A stretch of 64,000 nucleotides of DNA from Campylobacteraceae bacterium (GCA_027068975.1 JALXFN010000029.1:1-64000), one strand, 5' to 3'. Counted from the stretch's first letter, positions 9,115 through 17,647 are shown. The notes: generated from the sequence alone by a model not told the origin. Numbers and translations: made by a program.

Positions 9115-9173
9115 GTGCAGATAGAAGTTGAAGGAGGGAAAATGTGAAAAAATCTCCTTAACCCTATCTGCAC
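9115..9173 (-). terminator. Two-tier hairpin after the porin gene
   Basis: GTGCAGATAG (9115-9124) pairs perfectly with CTATCTGCAC (9164-9173), and AAGGAG (9131-9136) with CTCCTT (9154-9159) inside it. It lies eight bases after the porin stop on the minus strand. A second small hairpin (AGACTAT / ATAGTCT, about 9077-9094) follows. It may end or process the porin mRNA before the cytochrome-thioredoxin gene. Confidence 0.55.
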
Positions 9174-9180
9174 TAGCTAT

Positions 9181-10341
9181 TTAAAACTTAAATTGGTATT
9201 GTGCTAAGATTGTATTGTCTTTAAACAATGCACCTACACCTTTAAAATTATCATCAACATCAGCAACAACATAGTTTAACTGAACTCTATGTTGGTTTCT
9301 TGAACGTCTATTTTTTCTATCCATCTTGTTGTTTTTAGGATTAATATAGTAGTTCACACCAAGATAGGTATTGGCAGCATCTGCATCATTCCCTCCTCGT
9401 GTTTCAGTACCACGAATATCTTTAATGGCTAACTCTACAGTATCACTCACATAGTAAGTACCTGTAAGTGCTAGAGTATTCATGTCCCAACCATCAACTC
9501 CTTTGATGTTTTGTGCATCATAATACTCTGCTTTAACATTTGAACCTTCAAAATGAGAATCAAGACCAACGTTGATAAGTTTATAATCTTCGGTTCCGTT
9601 TGCACCTATTACTGTATTATCTGCTTTTTTAAAACCAGCAATACCCCCAGCATTTTTAGAGACACCATACCCTGCTTCAATGTGTAATTCTTGACCTTTA
9701 TCATACATAATACGACCTGTATAAGCGTTGTCATCTCCCACTTTAGCATTGGTAACAGCACCTGAACGACCTGTCTGACCTGATACCATAATATCATATC
9801 CAAAACCAGTCCATGGACGCTCATGACCCATCTCTAAACCATTTACTTTTCCACTTCCACCAATGGCACGTCCTGAAAGCATAATCCCTGAGGCTCTTTC
9901 AAATGCTAGTTTTTTGTCAAATCCACGTTTAATAACATCTAGGTTCCAACCTGGAATGGTGAATCCCATACCTACAGGAGTTTTAATCATACCAGCTTTA
10001 ATAACAGCTGCATTGTTTATCTTATAAGAGATAAATGCATCTTTAATTATATTTGGCATACCTGAACCTGAATCACCTGTTTTAGCAAAATCTAAAAATA
10101 CTTTACCTGCTAACGGACCAGAGAAGTACTTCCAACCAAGACGAATACGGTCTGCATCCATTCTAAATTTAGCATTATCATCTTTTTTAGCACCATCACC
10201 TGCTTGTAAACCAATTTGTGAAAAACCAAAAAACTTATGTTTACTAAATGGTTTTTTTGAATCCTCTGCTGATGCAGTGCTTGTTACTAAAAGTAGCGTT
10301 GCTAAACCTGTAGCGATTTGAATCATTGTACTCTTTTTCAT
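9181..10341 (-). CDS. Outer-membrane porin, about 386 aa
   Basis: The start at 10341 (MKKSTMIQIATG) follows AAAGGA, and a signal peptide ends at TASAED. The mature chain is built of alternating amphipathic strands, for example RIRLGWKYFSG, AYTGRIMYDKGQ, KAEYYDAQN and ALTGTYYVS. It ends in LAQYQFKF, with the C-terminal Phe expected for BAM-inserted barrels. It resembles OprP/OprO-like porins, but the substrate cannot be read. It lies just after soxB on the same strand but has its own upstream region with a perfect CRP-type palindrome and a hairpin behind it, so it may be transcribed alone at high level. Confidence 0.85.
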   Translation of the reverse strand: MKKSTMIQIATGLATLLLVTSTASAEDSKKPFSKHKFFGFSQIGLQAGDGAKKDDNAKFRMDADRIRLGWKYFSGPLAGKVFLDFAKTGDSGSGMPNIIKDAFISYKINNAAVIKAGMIKTPVGMGFTIPGWNLDVIKRGFDKKLAFERASGIMLSGRAIGGSGKVNGLEMGHERPWTGFGYDIMVSGQTGRSGAVTNAKVGDDNAYTGRIMYDKGQELHIEAGYGVSKNAGGIAGFKKADNTVIGANGTEDYKLINVGLDSHFEGSNVKAEYYDAQNIKGVDGWDMNTLALTGTYYVSDTVELAIKDIRGTETRGGNDADAANTYLGVNYYINPKNNKMDRKNRRSRNQHRVQLNYVVADVDDNFKGVGALFKDNTILAQYQFKF

Positions 10342-10363
10342 TTGACATCCTTTGTAATAGTTA

Positions 10364-10380
10364 TTATCTTTATAAGATAA
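10364..10380. promoter_or_regulatory. Palindrome in the porin leader
   Basis: TTATCTT and AAGATAA flank TAT, a perfect 17-bp palindrome 23 bases before the porin start codon. It could be an operator or a leader hairpin. Confidence 0.35.
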
Positions 10381-10398
10381 ATTTATGTATACTAAGTA

Positions 10399-10414
10399 TG
10401 TGATTTTTATCACA
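10399..10414. promoter_or_regulatory. CRP/FNR-family-type operator upstream of the porin
   Basis: TGTGA-TTTTTA-TCACA is a perfect inverted pentamer with a six-base spacer, identical in form to the classical CRP site. It is centred about 65 bases before the porin start codon. No CRP-family gene is in the window. Confidence 0.6.
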
Positions 10415-10425
10415 ACCAATATTTT

Positions 10426-10456
10426 CTCACCCTAGAACTTGCAGGTTAGGGGTGAG
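10426..10456 (-). terminator. Hairpin after soxB
   Basis: CTCACCC (10426-10432) and GGGTGAG (10450-10456) form a seven-base GC-rich stem just after the soxB stop on the minus strand. No strong T run follows, so it may be an mRNA-stabilising or weak terminator structure. Confidence 0.4.
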
Positions 10457-10474
10457 AGACTCTCTAAATGCTCA

Positions 10475-12250
10475 TTAACATTTAGCTCCTTTTGCTGGAC
10501 ATCCACAATCATAATCTAAAACTTTAACGTTAGACTCTAGTGGAATATCTATTACTTTCTTTTTACGAATATAGTCGGAGACTACTTCATAAACAGCTGG
10601 TGTCTCTTTGTCAAGATTTTCACCTGCACTTTGTAGGTTCCCACCCCACGAAGAGACTCGATACGTTTTTTTAACATCAATCGGTTTACCTCCTATTTTG
10701 AAGTCAGAAATTCTTTTTCCTGATGGTGCGTCAATCTTAATGCTATAAGTAGCACCTGTTAAACGGCTCATGTCTCCACCTTGTTGAAGCAGTGGATTAG
10801 CATTGAACACATTGTCAGCAATATCTTCCATAAGGTTTGCAATTACTTGACCTTTTAAGTCAAAAGTGTAAACTTCAGGGTAGGTAATGGCTGTCATCTC
10901 ATAGACATTGTCTTTTAAGATGTCACCACCTGGAAGAACTGTTGTTCCCCATCTGTATCCTGGAGTAAAGACAATATCACTCTTCATTTTCTCTTGAATG
11001 GCTTGACCAATTAGAGCATCAAATGTAGAGTAGAATGTATCTCTTTTGTAGAGAAGACCTTTGGTTGTACCCAACACTTCGTTTAACTCTTTATCGAATG
11101 GCTTATACTCTTTAGCTATTAACTCTTCCCCAGCTTTGTCAGCAGGAATAAGGTTTGAAGCCACAGGAATAAGTTTGAAGTTGTACCCTGCTACTTTTTT
11201 ATCTTTAATATCAAGGTCAAGTCGTCCAATGTATTTACCATGGCTCCCTGAGATAATAATCACAGTGTCATTAACAATAATAGGTTCAGGACTTGGGTCA
11301 TGTGTATGACCACTTAAAATAAAGTCAACACCTTTTACCTTTTTAGCCAACTCTTGGTCAACCGAAAATCCATCATGACTTAGCACAACAACACAGTCAA
11401 CTTTCTCTTTTTTACGAAGATGGTCAACGTGTTCTTGCAGTGACTCATGACGCAGTGCAAAACTCCAGTTCTCTGTAAATCGTTTTGGATTTGCAGTTGA
11501 GGTAAACGGGAATGACTGCCCAATGATACCGATTTTTGCTCCACCTATCTCTTGAATGGTGTAAGGCTCAAATACTGACTCTTCAAACGTATCAGAGAAT
11601 GGGTCGTTGTCTAGTACATTTTGAGAGATAAATTTACCATCCAACTTCTCAATAAGCTCCATAACACGTTCTTTACCATAAGTAAACTCCCAGTGACCGA
11701 CCATTACGTCAACGCCCAAGTAGTTTTGAGCATTGACAATGGCTTCACCATCGGTTTTAAGTGCAACGGCTGTTCCTTGCCATGTATCACCAGAGTCAAG
11801 AAGAATAACGTTCTTTTCCCCTCTCTCTTTTTTTACATGGTCAATAATAGGTTTCATGTGTGCAATTCCACCCATTTTACCAAACTTTTTTGCCAGTTCT
11901 GAAAAGTCATTGTAGGTATCAAAATACTGGTCCAATGAACCAGCTTTAATATTATAATGCTTCATAAAACTGTCTCCACAGATAAAACCAGGCGTTCCCA
12001 CCAAGTTTTTTGCAGAGATAAGGGTAGAAGGTTCTCTCCAGTATAGTGGTTTAATATGAGCATGAAGGTCACAAATATGTAAAATAGTTGCTTTACCTTT
12101 GGCTTTAAAATCTACAATGTCAGAAAAAGTTAGATTTTTAATCTTCTCTTTAGCTGCTTCTCCTGCAAAGAGATTGGTTCCTCCACCAACTGTACCTATA
12201 AGCCCTAAAGCCATCGCAATTTGTAGGAAGTCACGTCTGTTAATATCCAT
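10475..12250 (-). CDS. soxB: SoxB, thiosulfohydrolase
   Basis: SoxB hydrolyses the sulfonate from sulfur compounds bound to SoxY, releasing sulfate in the periplasm. The 591-residue protein starts with a Tat-type signal (NRRDFLQIAM). Metal-binding motifs of the 5'-nucleotidase/metallophosphatase fold are present: HICDLHAHIKP, LLDSGDTWQG, VGHWEFTYG and SGHTHDPSPEP. The C-terminal nucleotidase-like domain follows (residues ~400-570), and the end has a CGC cluster. Length is close to known SoxB proteins. It is the last gene of the contiguous soxXYZAB cluster, ten bases after soxA. Confidence 0.97.
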   Translation of the reverse strand: MDINRRDFLQIAMALGLIGTVGGGTNLFAGEAAKEKIKNLTFSDIVDFKAKGKATILHICDLHAHIKPLYWREPSTLISAKNLVGTPGFICGDSFMKHYNIKAGSLDQYFDTYNDFSELAKKFGKMGGIAHMKPIIDHVKKERGEKNVILLDSGDTWQGTAVALKTDGEAIVNAQNYLGVDVMVGHWEFTYGKERVMELIEKLDGKFISQNVLDNDPFSDTFEESVFEPYTIQEIGGAKIGIIGQSFPFTSTANPKRFTENWSFALRHESLQEHVDHLRKKEKVDCVVVLSHDGFSVDQELAKKVKGVDFILSGHTHDPSPEPIIVNDTVIIISGSHGKYIGRLDLDIKDKKVAGYNFKLIPVASNLIPADKAGEELIAKEYKPFDKELNEVLGTTKGLLYKRDTFYSTFDALIGQAIQEKMKSDIVFTPGYRWGTTVLPGGDILKDNVYEMTAITYPEVYTFDLKGQVIANLMEDIADNVFNANPLLQQGGDMSRLTGATYSIKIDAPSGKRISDFKIGGKPIDVKKTYRVSSWGGNLQSAGENLDKETPAVYEVVSDYIRKKKVIDIPLESNVKVLDYDCGCPAKGAKC

Positions 12251-12259
12251 AATATCTCC

Positions 12260-13021
12260 TTATCTTTTCAAACCAGGAATGGCAATGGCTTTTTTCTCTT
12301 TTTGAGCCAAAGTTGAAATATAAACTTCAAGTCCTACCATCTCTTTTGAACCAATAGGAATTACTTTGAGTAGAGCATTTTTCATACAACCTTGGAACCT
12401 TCTTTGTAATGTTCTAAGACTAGACTTTGTCATACGGTATGCTGGCCATGTTGCACCTGCACCTACTTTTCCAAGGTCTGGAAGAGGTTGTGTTCTAAGT
12501 ACTTGACCAACAATATCAGCTGAGTGACAAGACAAACATGAAAGTCCACGTCCACCTCGAGGTGTTTCAAATGTTTTTTTACCTAAGTCATAAGAGGCTT
12601 TAATATGCTCATCTGCATTAATGTCAATGGTGAACTGTTCATCATTTGCTAATGATTTTACATATGCCAACATAGAGAACATTTTTCCACTTTTAAGTTT
12701 GTATTTCTCTTTACCTTGTTCTACCTGCATGGCTTGTAAAACTTGGTCAATACCTACAACGTTACCTAGTTTTTTAATGTATCGTGGAAAACCAGCAATA
12801 TATTTAGGAAGTTCTTTTTCAGAAACACCTAAAAATTTTGCTAAGGCTTTTTCATCACCAAGCTCTTCAAATAACTCTCCACCTTCTTCTACAAATATAT
12901 CAGCTGGATTGTTCTCTAACATCTCTTTGTACATGGCTCTATCGGCATCACTCATAGCAAACTGCTCACCAGCAGTTGCCACAGTTACCATAAGAGCTAG
13001 AGGTAATAGTAAATTTTTCAT
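12260..13021 (-). CDS. soxA: SoxA, L-cysteine S-thiosulfotransferase cytochrome subunit
   Basis: SoxA pairs with SoxX to couple thiosulfate oxidatively to the SoxY cysteine. The 253-residue product has a Sec signal (cleavage near TAG). A single heme motif, CLSCH, is at residues 162-166, and the RRFQGCMKN block holds Cys212, the expected cysteine heme ligand and catalytic residue. The first CxxCH present in diheme SoxA proteins is absent, so this is the monoheme type. It follows soxZ by three bases and precedes soxB by nine. Confidence 0.96.
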   Translation of the reverse strand: MKNLLLPLALMVTVATAGEQFAMSDADRAMYKEMLENNPADIFVEEGGELFEELGDEKALAKFLGVSEKELPKYIAGFPRYIKKLGNVVGIDQVLQAMQVEQGKEKYKLKSGKMFSMLAYVKSLANDEQFTIDINADEHIKASYDLGKKTFETPRGGRGLSCLSCHSADIVGQVLRTQPLPDLGKVGAGATWPAYRMTKSSLRTLQRRFQGCMKNALLKVIPIGSKEMVGLEVYISTLAQKEKKAIAIPGLKR

Positions 13022-13024
13022 GCT

Positions 13025-13363
13025 CTACTCCTTTGGTTTAACTTTTTTACTTTTAGAGTTTTTTTCACCTTGGTTGTCAGTATAATCAACTGTAATTTTA
13101 CCTTTTCCTGTAATCTTGTAGTTTACAGAGAAGTAAGGGTTTGTAGAAACAGACTCCCATACTTTCATGGTTGTAAATGGTTTTCCTTCAAATGAGAAAG
13201 TGATATTGTCGATATAGTGAGCAGGTTTAATTTTTCCTGTTTTTTTATCTTTTTGCATTCCTGTATCCATTGGGTGAATAACAATAAAGTCTACTTTTAC
13301 GGTGTCACCTACTTTATACTTTTTTGGTTTAATTTTTATCATTGCTTTTCGTGCTTCAGCCAT
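13025..13363 (-). CDS. soxZ: SoxZ, sulfur carrier partner of SoxY
   Basis: SoxZ forms the heterodimer with SoxY that presents the carrier arm to the other Sox enzymes. The 112-residue protein has no signal peptide, as expected, because it is exported with SoxY. It shows the family pattern: VDFIVIHPMDTGMQKD near residues 25-40, then HYIDNITFSFEGKPF, ISTNPYFSVNY-type strands and a Lys-rich tail. The gap to soxY is 82 bases, larger than elsewhere in the operon, and contains a REP-like palindrome. Confidence 0.95.
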   Translation of the reverse strand: MAEARKAMIKIKPKKYKVGDTVKVDFIVIHPMDTGMQKDKKTGKIKPAHYIDNITFSFEGKPFTTMKVWESVSTNPYFSVNYKITGKGKITVDYTDNQGEKNSKSKKVKPKE

Positions 13364-13397
13364 CTTTTGTCCTTTGTATATACTAATTCTTTTTATT

Positions 13398-13419
13398 GTT
13401 CGATAAAATCGAACCTACA
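13398..13419 (-). repeat. REP-like palindrome between soxY and soxZ
   Basis: On the minus strand it reads TGTAGGTTCGAT, a TTTT-type loop, then ATCGAAC. It is the same unit that bounds the 102-bp elements at 21367 and 24881. It lies inside the sox transcript and could affect mRNA stability. Confidence 0.75.
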
Positions 13420-13445
13420 GCGTTAATGAAAGTCTGTTTTATGGA

Positions 13446-13928
13446 TTAACCACATCCACCAATGGTTACTTTTACACTTTTTCCAGCCTTAATAAAGCTA
13501 CCATCGCTTAGTGCTACAAGTGCTACAACCTCTTGTGTTTTACTCAGTTTTACTCTGGTTGCAAAGTAAGCTTTGTCATTTGCAGGAGTTAACATAACAT
13601 CTGCACATCGTGCATTACCATTTGCAGTGTTAAGAATATGAATTGCAGTTACTGACTCTTTTTCGGTCATTGGGTAGTCTACCTCAACTTTTACAGGTAC
13701 AACAGCACCATTTTCAGCAATCTCTGGAACAGTGAGTTTGATTTTGTCACTATCTTTAACCTCTTTACCCTCTGTAATGGCTTTGACTGCCTCGTCAAAG
13801 GTCATATCATTAGGTCCTTTTTTAGCAGTTTTCTTTTTAGCTTCCTCTGCGAATATTGTTGTTGGTGTTGCGATAGCTGCTACAGCTGTTGCTGCAAACA
13901 TACTTTGAATAAATTTTCTTCTTTCCAT
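13446..13928 (-). CDS. soxY: SoxY, sulfur-carrier protein
   Basis: SoxY carries the sulfur intermediate on a C-terminal swinging arm. This 160-residue protein begins with a Tat-type signal (ERRKFIQSMF) and ends exactly in GGCG, with Cys159 as the substrate attachment site. Between them lie the Ig-like strands of the family (LTVPEIAENGAVVPVKVEVD, TRVKLSKTQEVVALVALSDG). It is three bases from soxX upstream. Confidence 0.97.
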   Translation of the reverse strand: MERRKFIQSMFAATAVAAIATPTTIFAEEAKKKTAKKGPNDMTFDEAVKAITEGKEVKDSDKIKLTVPEIAENGAVVPVKVEVDYPMTEKESVTAIHILNTANGNARCADVMLTPANDKAYFATRVKLSKTQEVVALVALSDGSFIKAGKSVKVTIGGCG

Positions 13929-13930
13929 AT

Positions 13931-14518
13931 TTACTTCTCCTTAGTTTGTTTTTTTTCAGACATAACGTATGCTGTTAGGTCACAGATTTCTGACTCATCA
14001 AACAGTTTTGTTGTTAAGTTAATGGTCATGTGTGTTTTTGGATTGTCTATTCTTGCATCTGCAATTTTTTGATAAACAAATTGTGCATCACGAGTTTTTG
14101 TATCAACAAACATTTTTTTGTATCCCGTTAAGTCTGGACCGATATTTCCTCCACCTTTTGCACCTTCAATGTTATGACAGGCTACACAGTTACCATACTG
14201 TTTAGGTTTCTTTTTCATCTTTCCATCTTTACCTTTTGTTTCAATAAACTTTTTAACACCTTTTGGTGCTTCACCTTTGGCTTTTTTCCCATTAAGATTA
14301 TGGAAGAAAAATTCTCCTCGCTTAATAGCCTCTGCATCATCAAGGTTACAACTTTTTGGCATAGTGAATTTTGTAGGTTCTTTAAGTAAATCTTTTTCAA
14401 TCAATTTACTTGCATCGGGCATATCGTATGCTTTTGTTAAATCTGAAGCGATAAGTGCTACAGAGCTAGAGAGAACAAAAGTGGATATGAGAGTAATATT
14501 TTTTATACTTCTCTTCAT
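13931..14518 (-). CDS. soxX: SoxX, cytochrome subunit of the SoxAX complex
   Basis: SoxX accepts electrons released when SoxA joins thiosulfate to SoxY. The 195-residue protein has a Sec signal (to about ALIAS) and one heme motif, CVACH, at 111-115. A downstream Met in the THMTINLT segment is a likely axial ligand. A Lys/Gly-rich insert precedes the heme motif. It is the first gene of soxXYZAB; the gap before it carries the tandem 11-bp repeat and a -10 box. Confidence 0.95.
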   Translation of the reverse strand: MKRSIKNITLISTFVLSSSVALIASDLTKAYDMPDASKLIEKDLLKEPTKFTMPKSCNLDDAEAIKRGEFFFHNLNGKKAKGEAPKGVKKFIETKGKDGKMKKKPKQYGNCVACHNIEGAKGGGNIGPDLTGYKKMFVDTKTRDAQFVYQKIADARIDNPKTHMTINLTTKLFDESEICDLTAYVMSEKKQTKEK

Positions 14519-14551
14519 TGTTTAAACTCCTTTTTTTAGTGTTTCAACCGT

Positions 14552-14585
14552 ACTATAACGAAGAAGTGTAAAAAAAGTGTAAAAA
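14552..14585 (-). promoter_or_regulatory. sox promoter with tandem 11-bp repeat (putative OmpR-type operator)
   Basis: On the plus strand AAGTGTAAAAA occurs twice back to back (14564-14574 and 14575-14585). On the minus strand this is TTTTTACACTT repeated, directly upstream of TATAGT (14552-14557) and covering the -35 position. An 11-bp direct repeat is the spacing used by OmpR/PhoB-family regulators, and such a gene lies 1.2 kb upstream on the same strand. Confidence 0.65.
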
Positions 14586-14611
14586 ATATTATTTTAAACT
14601 ATAAAATTTAC

Positions 14612-15766
14612 TTATGTTTTAGGAAAAGTATATTTAAAGAGTGTACCTTTACCTACTTTTGAGTTGATGTAGAGTACTATCTTCTCCTCATCAATAATCT
14701 CTTTAACGATATTTAGCCCAATTCCAAAACCACCTTTAGATTCATTTTCTCTGTAGTATCGTGAAAATATTTTATCTATCTTCTCTATACCTATACCGTA
14801 GTCTTGAACCTCAAAGATATATTGAGCATCTTGTTTATAAAATTTTATCTCTACAGTAGCATGGTCATGGCTATATTTTATGGCATTTGATATGGTGTTG
14901 TCTACAATACGTTGAAGTTTTGTTTTTGAAAAGGTGTAATAGATATCTGCATCTATCTCTGTCTTTATTTCAATATTTTTTAAATTCGCAATCTCTTTAA
15001 AGTAGTCCACACGGTTTTGAATAAACTCTGAGATGTTTATATTTTGACGTTTATGTTGAACACGTCCTTTCTTTATAAGATAGTCCATATCATCATATAT
15101 CGTTGCTAATGTTTTAGAGGCAGATTTAATTCGTGTGAGGTATTTGCTTTCACCAAATTTGTTGGCAAAGAGGTCAGAATTTAGATTAATAATACTTAGT
15201 GGGGTATTAATCTCATGCATAGAATCTTTTATAAAGTTATCGAGTTGATTGTTCATCTTCTCAAAGGGGGCTGAAAAATTTTTAAGTAGCAGTAGGGAAA
15301 AAACAAAAAGTAAAAGGAGTATGCCTAAAATGGTTAAAAGTGCAAAAAAGTAAATCTCATTGGCTGTATGAATAGTAGCTATTAAAAGGTATTTTGCTCC
15401 AAAATAGTAGTTATTCGGAAGGGGATAAATTAGATAGTAGTAGTTGCCTTTTTTATACGTCCCCTTATTAAAAGAGTCTGGTTCAAAACTAAGTGTAGAA
15501 AAAATCTCTTCATATTGTTGAGTATAAAGTGCTGTTTCATACTCTTTGTATCTAGGAAAGTGATAGATTTTATCATCATTATTATAGCGTTGCATAGAAG
15601 CAATGACTTTTTGTGCTTGTTGATTTAAAGATAATTTAACTTTAGCTTCATCTATTTGTAATAGTAGGTTGACATATATAACCAGAGGGGTTATTAGAAT
15701 AATGGCTAAAATAGAGGTATAGATAGTGGCATATTTTAAGGCAAATTTTTTAGAATCAAAGGTCAA
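14612..15766 (-). CDS. Sensor histidine kinase upstream of sox
   Basis: This 384-residue kinase has two membrane segments (about residues 12-35 and 134-165) around a periplasmic region of ~100 residues. A cytoplasmic HisKA domain follows with the H box SMHEINTPLS. The ATPase domain has an N box (NTISNAIKYS), G1 (DYGIGIEKIDKIF) and G2 (GGFGIGLNIVKE). Its start overlaps the regulator's stop by 11 bases. Its stop is 93 bases before soxX, so the kinase, regulator and Cache genes sit directly ahead of sox. The signal is unknown; a sulfur compound or redox state is inferred from context. Confidence 0.92.
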   Translation of the reverse strand: MTFDSKKFALKYATIYTSILAIILITPLVIYVNLLLQIDEAKVKLSLNQQAQKVIASMQRYNNDDKIYHFPRYKEYETALYTQQYEEIFSTLSFEPDSFNKGTYKKGNYYYLIYPLPNNYYFGAKYLLIATIHTANEIYFFALLTILGILLLLFVFSLLLLKNFSAPFEKMNNQLDNFIKDSMHEINTPLSIINLNSDLFANKFGESKYLTRIKSASKTLATIYDDMDYLIKKGRVQHKRQNINISEFIQNRVDYFKEIANLKNIEIKTEIDADIYYTFSKTKLQRIVDNTISNAIKYSHDHATVEIKFYKQDAQYIFEVQDYGIGIEKIDKIFSRYYRENESKGGFGIGLNIVKEIIDEEKIVLYINSKVGKGTLFKYTFPKT

Positions 15767-16415
15767 TGCTATATCCTACGCCACGTATATTTTTAATAAA
15801 GTCTATCTCTAACTTTTTTCGTAAGTTTCCAACCTGAACACGTATATTTGTTGGCTCTATCCATTCTCCCCAAACCTCTTCCCAAAACATATCATAGGTG
15901 ACGGCATTACCTCTACATTGTATGAGTAACTCTAACATTTTTGTCTCTGTTTTGCTAAGAACAATGCTCTTGTTATTTCGTGAAAGTTGCATTTTTTTAG
16001 TATTGTAGGTGTAGTTAAATGGTAGTTGTATATTCTCTTCAACACTATTAAAACAGTGTAGTTTTATCACTTGTTCAACACGCAACTTAAGCTCTGCAAG
16101 GTCAAATGGTTTACGTATGTAGTCACATCCCCCACTTTCATAACCATGTGTTAAGTCTTCAATATCACTCAAAGATGTTATAAAAATAGCAGGTGTCATA
16201 ATGTCGGCTTGGCGTAAATCACTTAAGAGGTCAAATCCATTACGATTACCCAGTACTTTGACATCAAATAGTAGCAGGTCAAAAGAGTCTTTATATATTA
16301 GGTCAAAAGCTTTTTCTGAATGGTTAACAACGGTTACTTCATAACCAGAGTCTTCTAAAAACTCTTGCATACTAATGGCTAAGATGGTCTCATCTTCCAA
16401 AATAAGGATTCTCAC
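15756..16415 (-). CDS. OmpR/PhoB-family response regulator
   Basis: The 219-residue protein has a receiver domain with acidic pair Glu7-Asp8, phospho-acceptor Asp51 (LLLFDVKV) and the conserved Lys of IRKPFDLAEL. It is followed by a winged-helix DNA-binding domain (LSKTETKMLELLI, RVQVGNLRKKL, IRGVGYSI). Members of this family usually bind pairs of direct repeats with 11-bp spacing; exactly such a repeat lies at the soxX promoter. It overlaps its kinase and is overlapped four bases by the Cache gene, so the three are probably one transcript. Confidence 0.94.
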   Translation of the reverse strand: MRILILEDETILAISMQEFLEDSGYEVTVVNHSEKAFDLIYKDSFDLLLFDVKVLGNRNGFDLLSDLRQADIMTPAIFITSLSDIEDLTHGYESGGCDYIRKPFDLAELKLRVEQVIKLHCFNSVEENIQLPFNYTYNTKKMQLSRNNKSIVLSKTETKMLELLIQCRGNAVTYDMFWEEVWGEWIEPTNIRVQVGNLRKKLEIDFIKNIRGVGYSIDL

Positions 16416-17518
16416 TCTATTTCTCCTCTTTTTAGCTCTTTGTGTTTGCTCTCTAAAATAATATCAATGAGTTCATCTTTGTTGTATTGTTGTAGCATTT
16501 TTTTTGCATCCTCTTTGAGTGTTTTTTTGTCTTCATCGCGTAGTTTGGGTAGTAGTTCTATGAGTGCCTTATCTTTTATGTTTCTGTAGCTTCCTGATGG
16601 ATTTTCCCATGATTGAACAACTTTATAGACATCATCATCTCTGAGTCTTGTTAGCGTTGAAATATTTTGGTAATGATTTTGGTAACGCTTTAGGCTTTCA
16701 GGAGGTAAGATGACTAGGTATTTACCTATCTCCTCTTGTTCTCCATTATACATCGGTTCTAAGAGATATAAATAGTTGTCTTCATAATAGTACCCCTCTG
16801 TTTCTAATTCACTCCAGTCGATAAACTCTATTCTATCTCTGAGTTTGACATTATAGTTTTTATTGGCAATAACATACTCTTTTAGTTGTGAAAAATCTTG
16901 CATTAAAGATGCCTGTTTTAAATATTTTTTTTTCATTAGTGTGAAGAGTTCAATGCCCTCTTGATGGAGTTTTTCCGTAAATTCATCTACAAACTTAATC
17001 ACCTCAAGATAGCCGATATTCTTTTTGCCATTACTCATAGGAATGGTTGCTTTAAAAGTAAGCCTTCGACCTGTCTCCATACCAACCTTTGGTTTTCTAT
17101 TTCTAATTAACTGCTCTAAATCATCACGAAACCACCAAAGAGGGAGTCCTGCTGAACTGTTTCCCCAACTTTGAGCAAAAATAAAAAATTCATTGTCTAA
17201 AAGCTGAATACGTAAGGTTTTTATGTGCGTATACTCTTTAAATCGTTTGGTGATTTCGCTAAGTATCTCGTAGGCTTGTTGTTCATTTTCACTTATGAGT
17301 GCATTTTTTAATGCACCATTCTCAGAAAGAGCCAAAGAAAAAGAGAGTAAGTTAGCATTTTCATAGGCTAAACTCTCTCTAAACTCTTCAGCCAAGAAGT
17401 GACTAAGCTCTTGTATTTTATCTTTTTGACTCTCTTTTGCAAAAAAAAGAATAGAAGAAGATAATAGTAAAAGAATTATAAAGGTAATAAAGAGATATAA
17501 GTTTGAGATATGTTTCAT
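16412..17518 (-). CDS. Membrane-anchored Cache-type sensor protein
   Basis: The 368-residue product starts with one membrane helix (LYLFITFIILLLLSSSILFF). A helical linker and a periplasmic sensor domain of the double-Cache class follow. Recognisable are HIKTLRIQLLDNEFF, SSAGLPLWWFRDDLEQL and KKNIGYLEVIKFVDEF. A second small domain (about 230-290) and a charged C-terminal tail with a heptad-like stretch complete it. There is no kinase, cyclase or methyl-accepting domain, and no second membrane helix, so it cannot signal through the membrane alone. It likely presents a ligand to the neighbouring kinase, making a three-component system. Confidence 0.8.
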   Translation of the reverse strand: MKHISNLYLFITFIILLLLSSSILFFAKESQKDKIQELSHFLAEEFRESLAYENANLLSFSLALSENGALKNALISENEQQAYEILSEITKRFKEYTHIKTLRIQLLDNEFFIFAQSWGNSSAGLPLWWFRDDLEQLIRNRKPKVGMETGRRLTFKATIPMSNGKKNIGYLEVIKFVDEFTEKLHQEGIELFTLMKKKYLKQASLMQDFSQLKEYVIANKNYNVKLRDRIEFIDWSELETEGYYYEDNYLYLLEPMYNGEQEEIGKYLVILPPESLKRYQNHYQNISTLTRLRDDDVYKVVQSWENPSGSYRNIKDKALIELLPKLRDEDKKTLKEDAKKMLQQYNKDELIDIILESKHKELKRGEIE

Positions 17519-17647
17519 ACAGACAACTATAGTTTAAATTAAGTTAATAGTTAATTAAACGTTTATCTAAAAAAGAGACTCCTTCTCTATAAATTTTAAT
17601 CTATTTTGATTAGAATGAGAAAAAATTGATTTTAAGGAACATACTAA

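Noticed and set aside
12621-13085. 154-codon plus-strand frame
   Set aside because: Fully antisense to soxA and the end of soxZ, whose products are certain.
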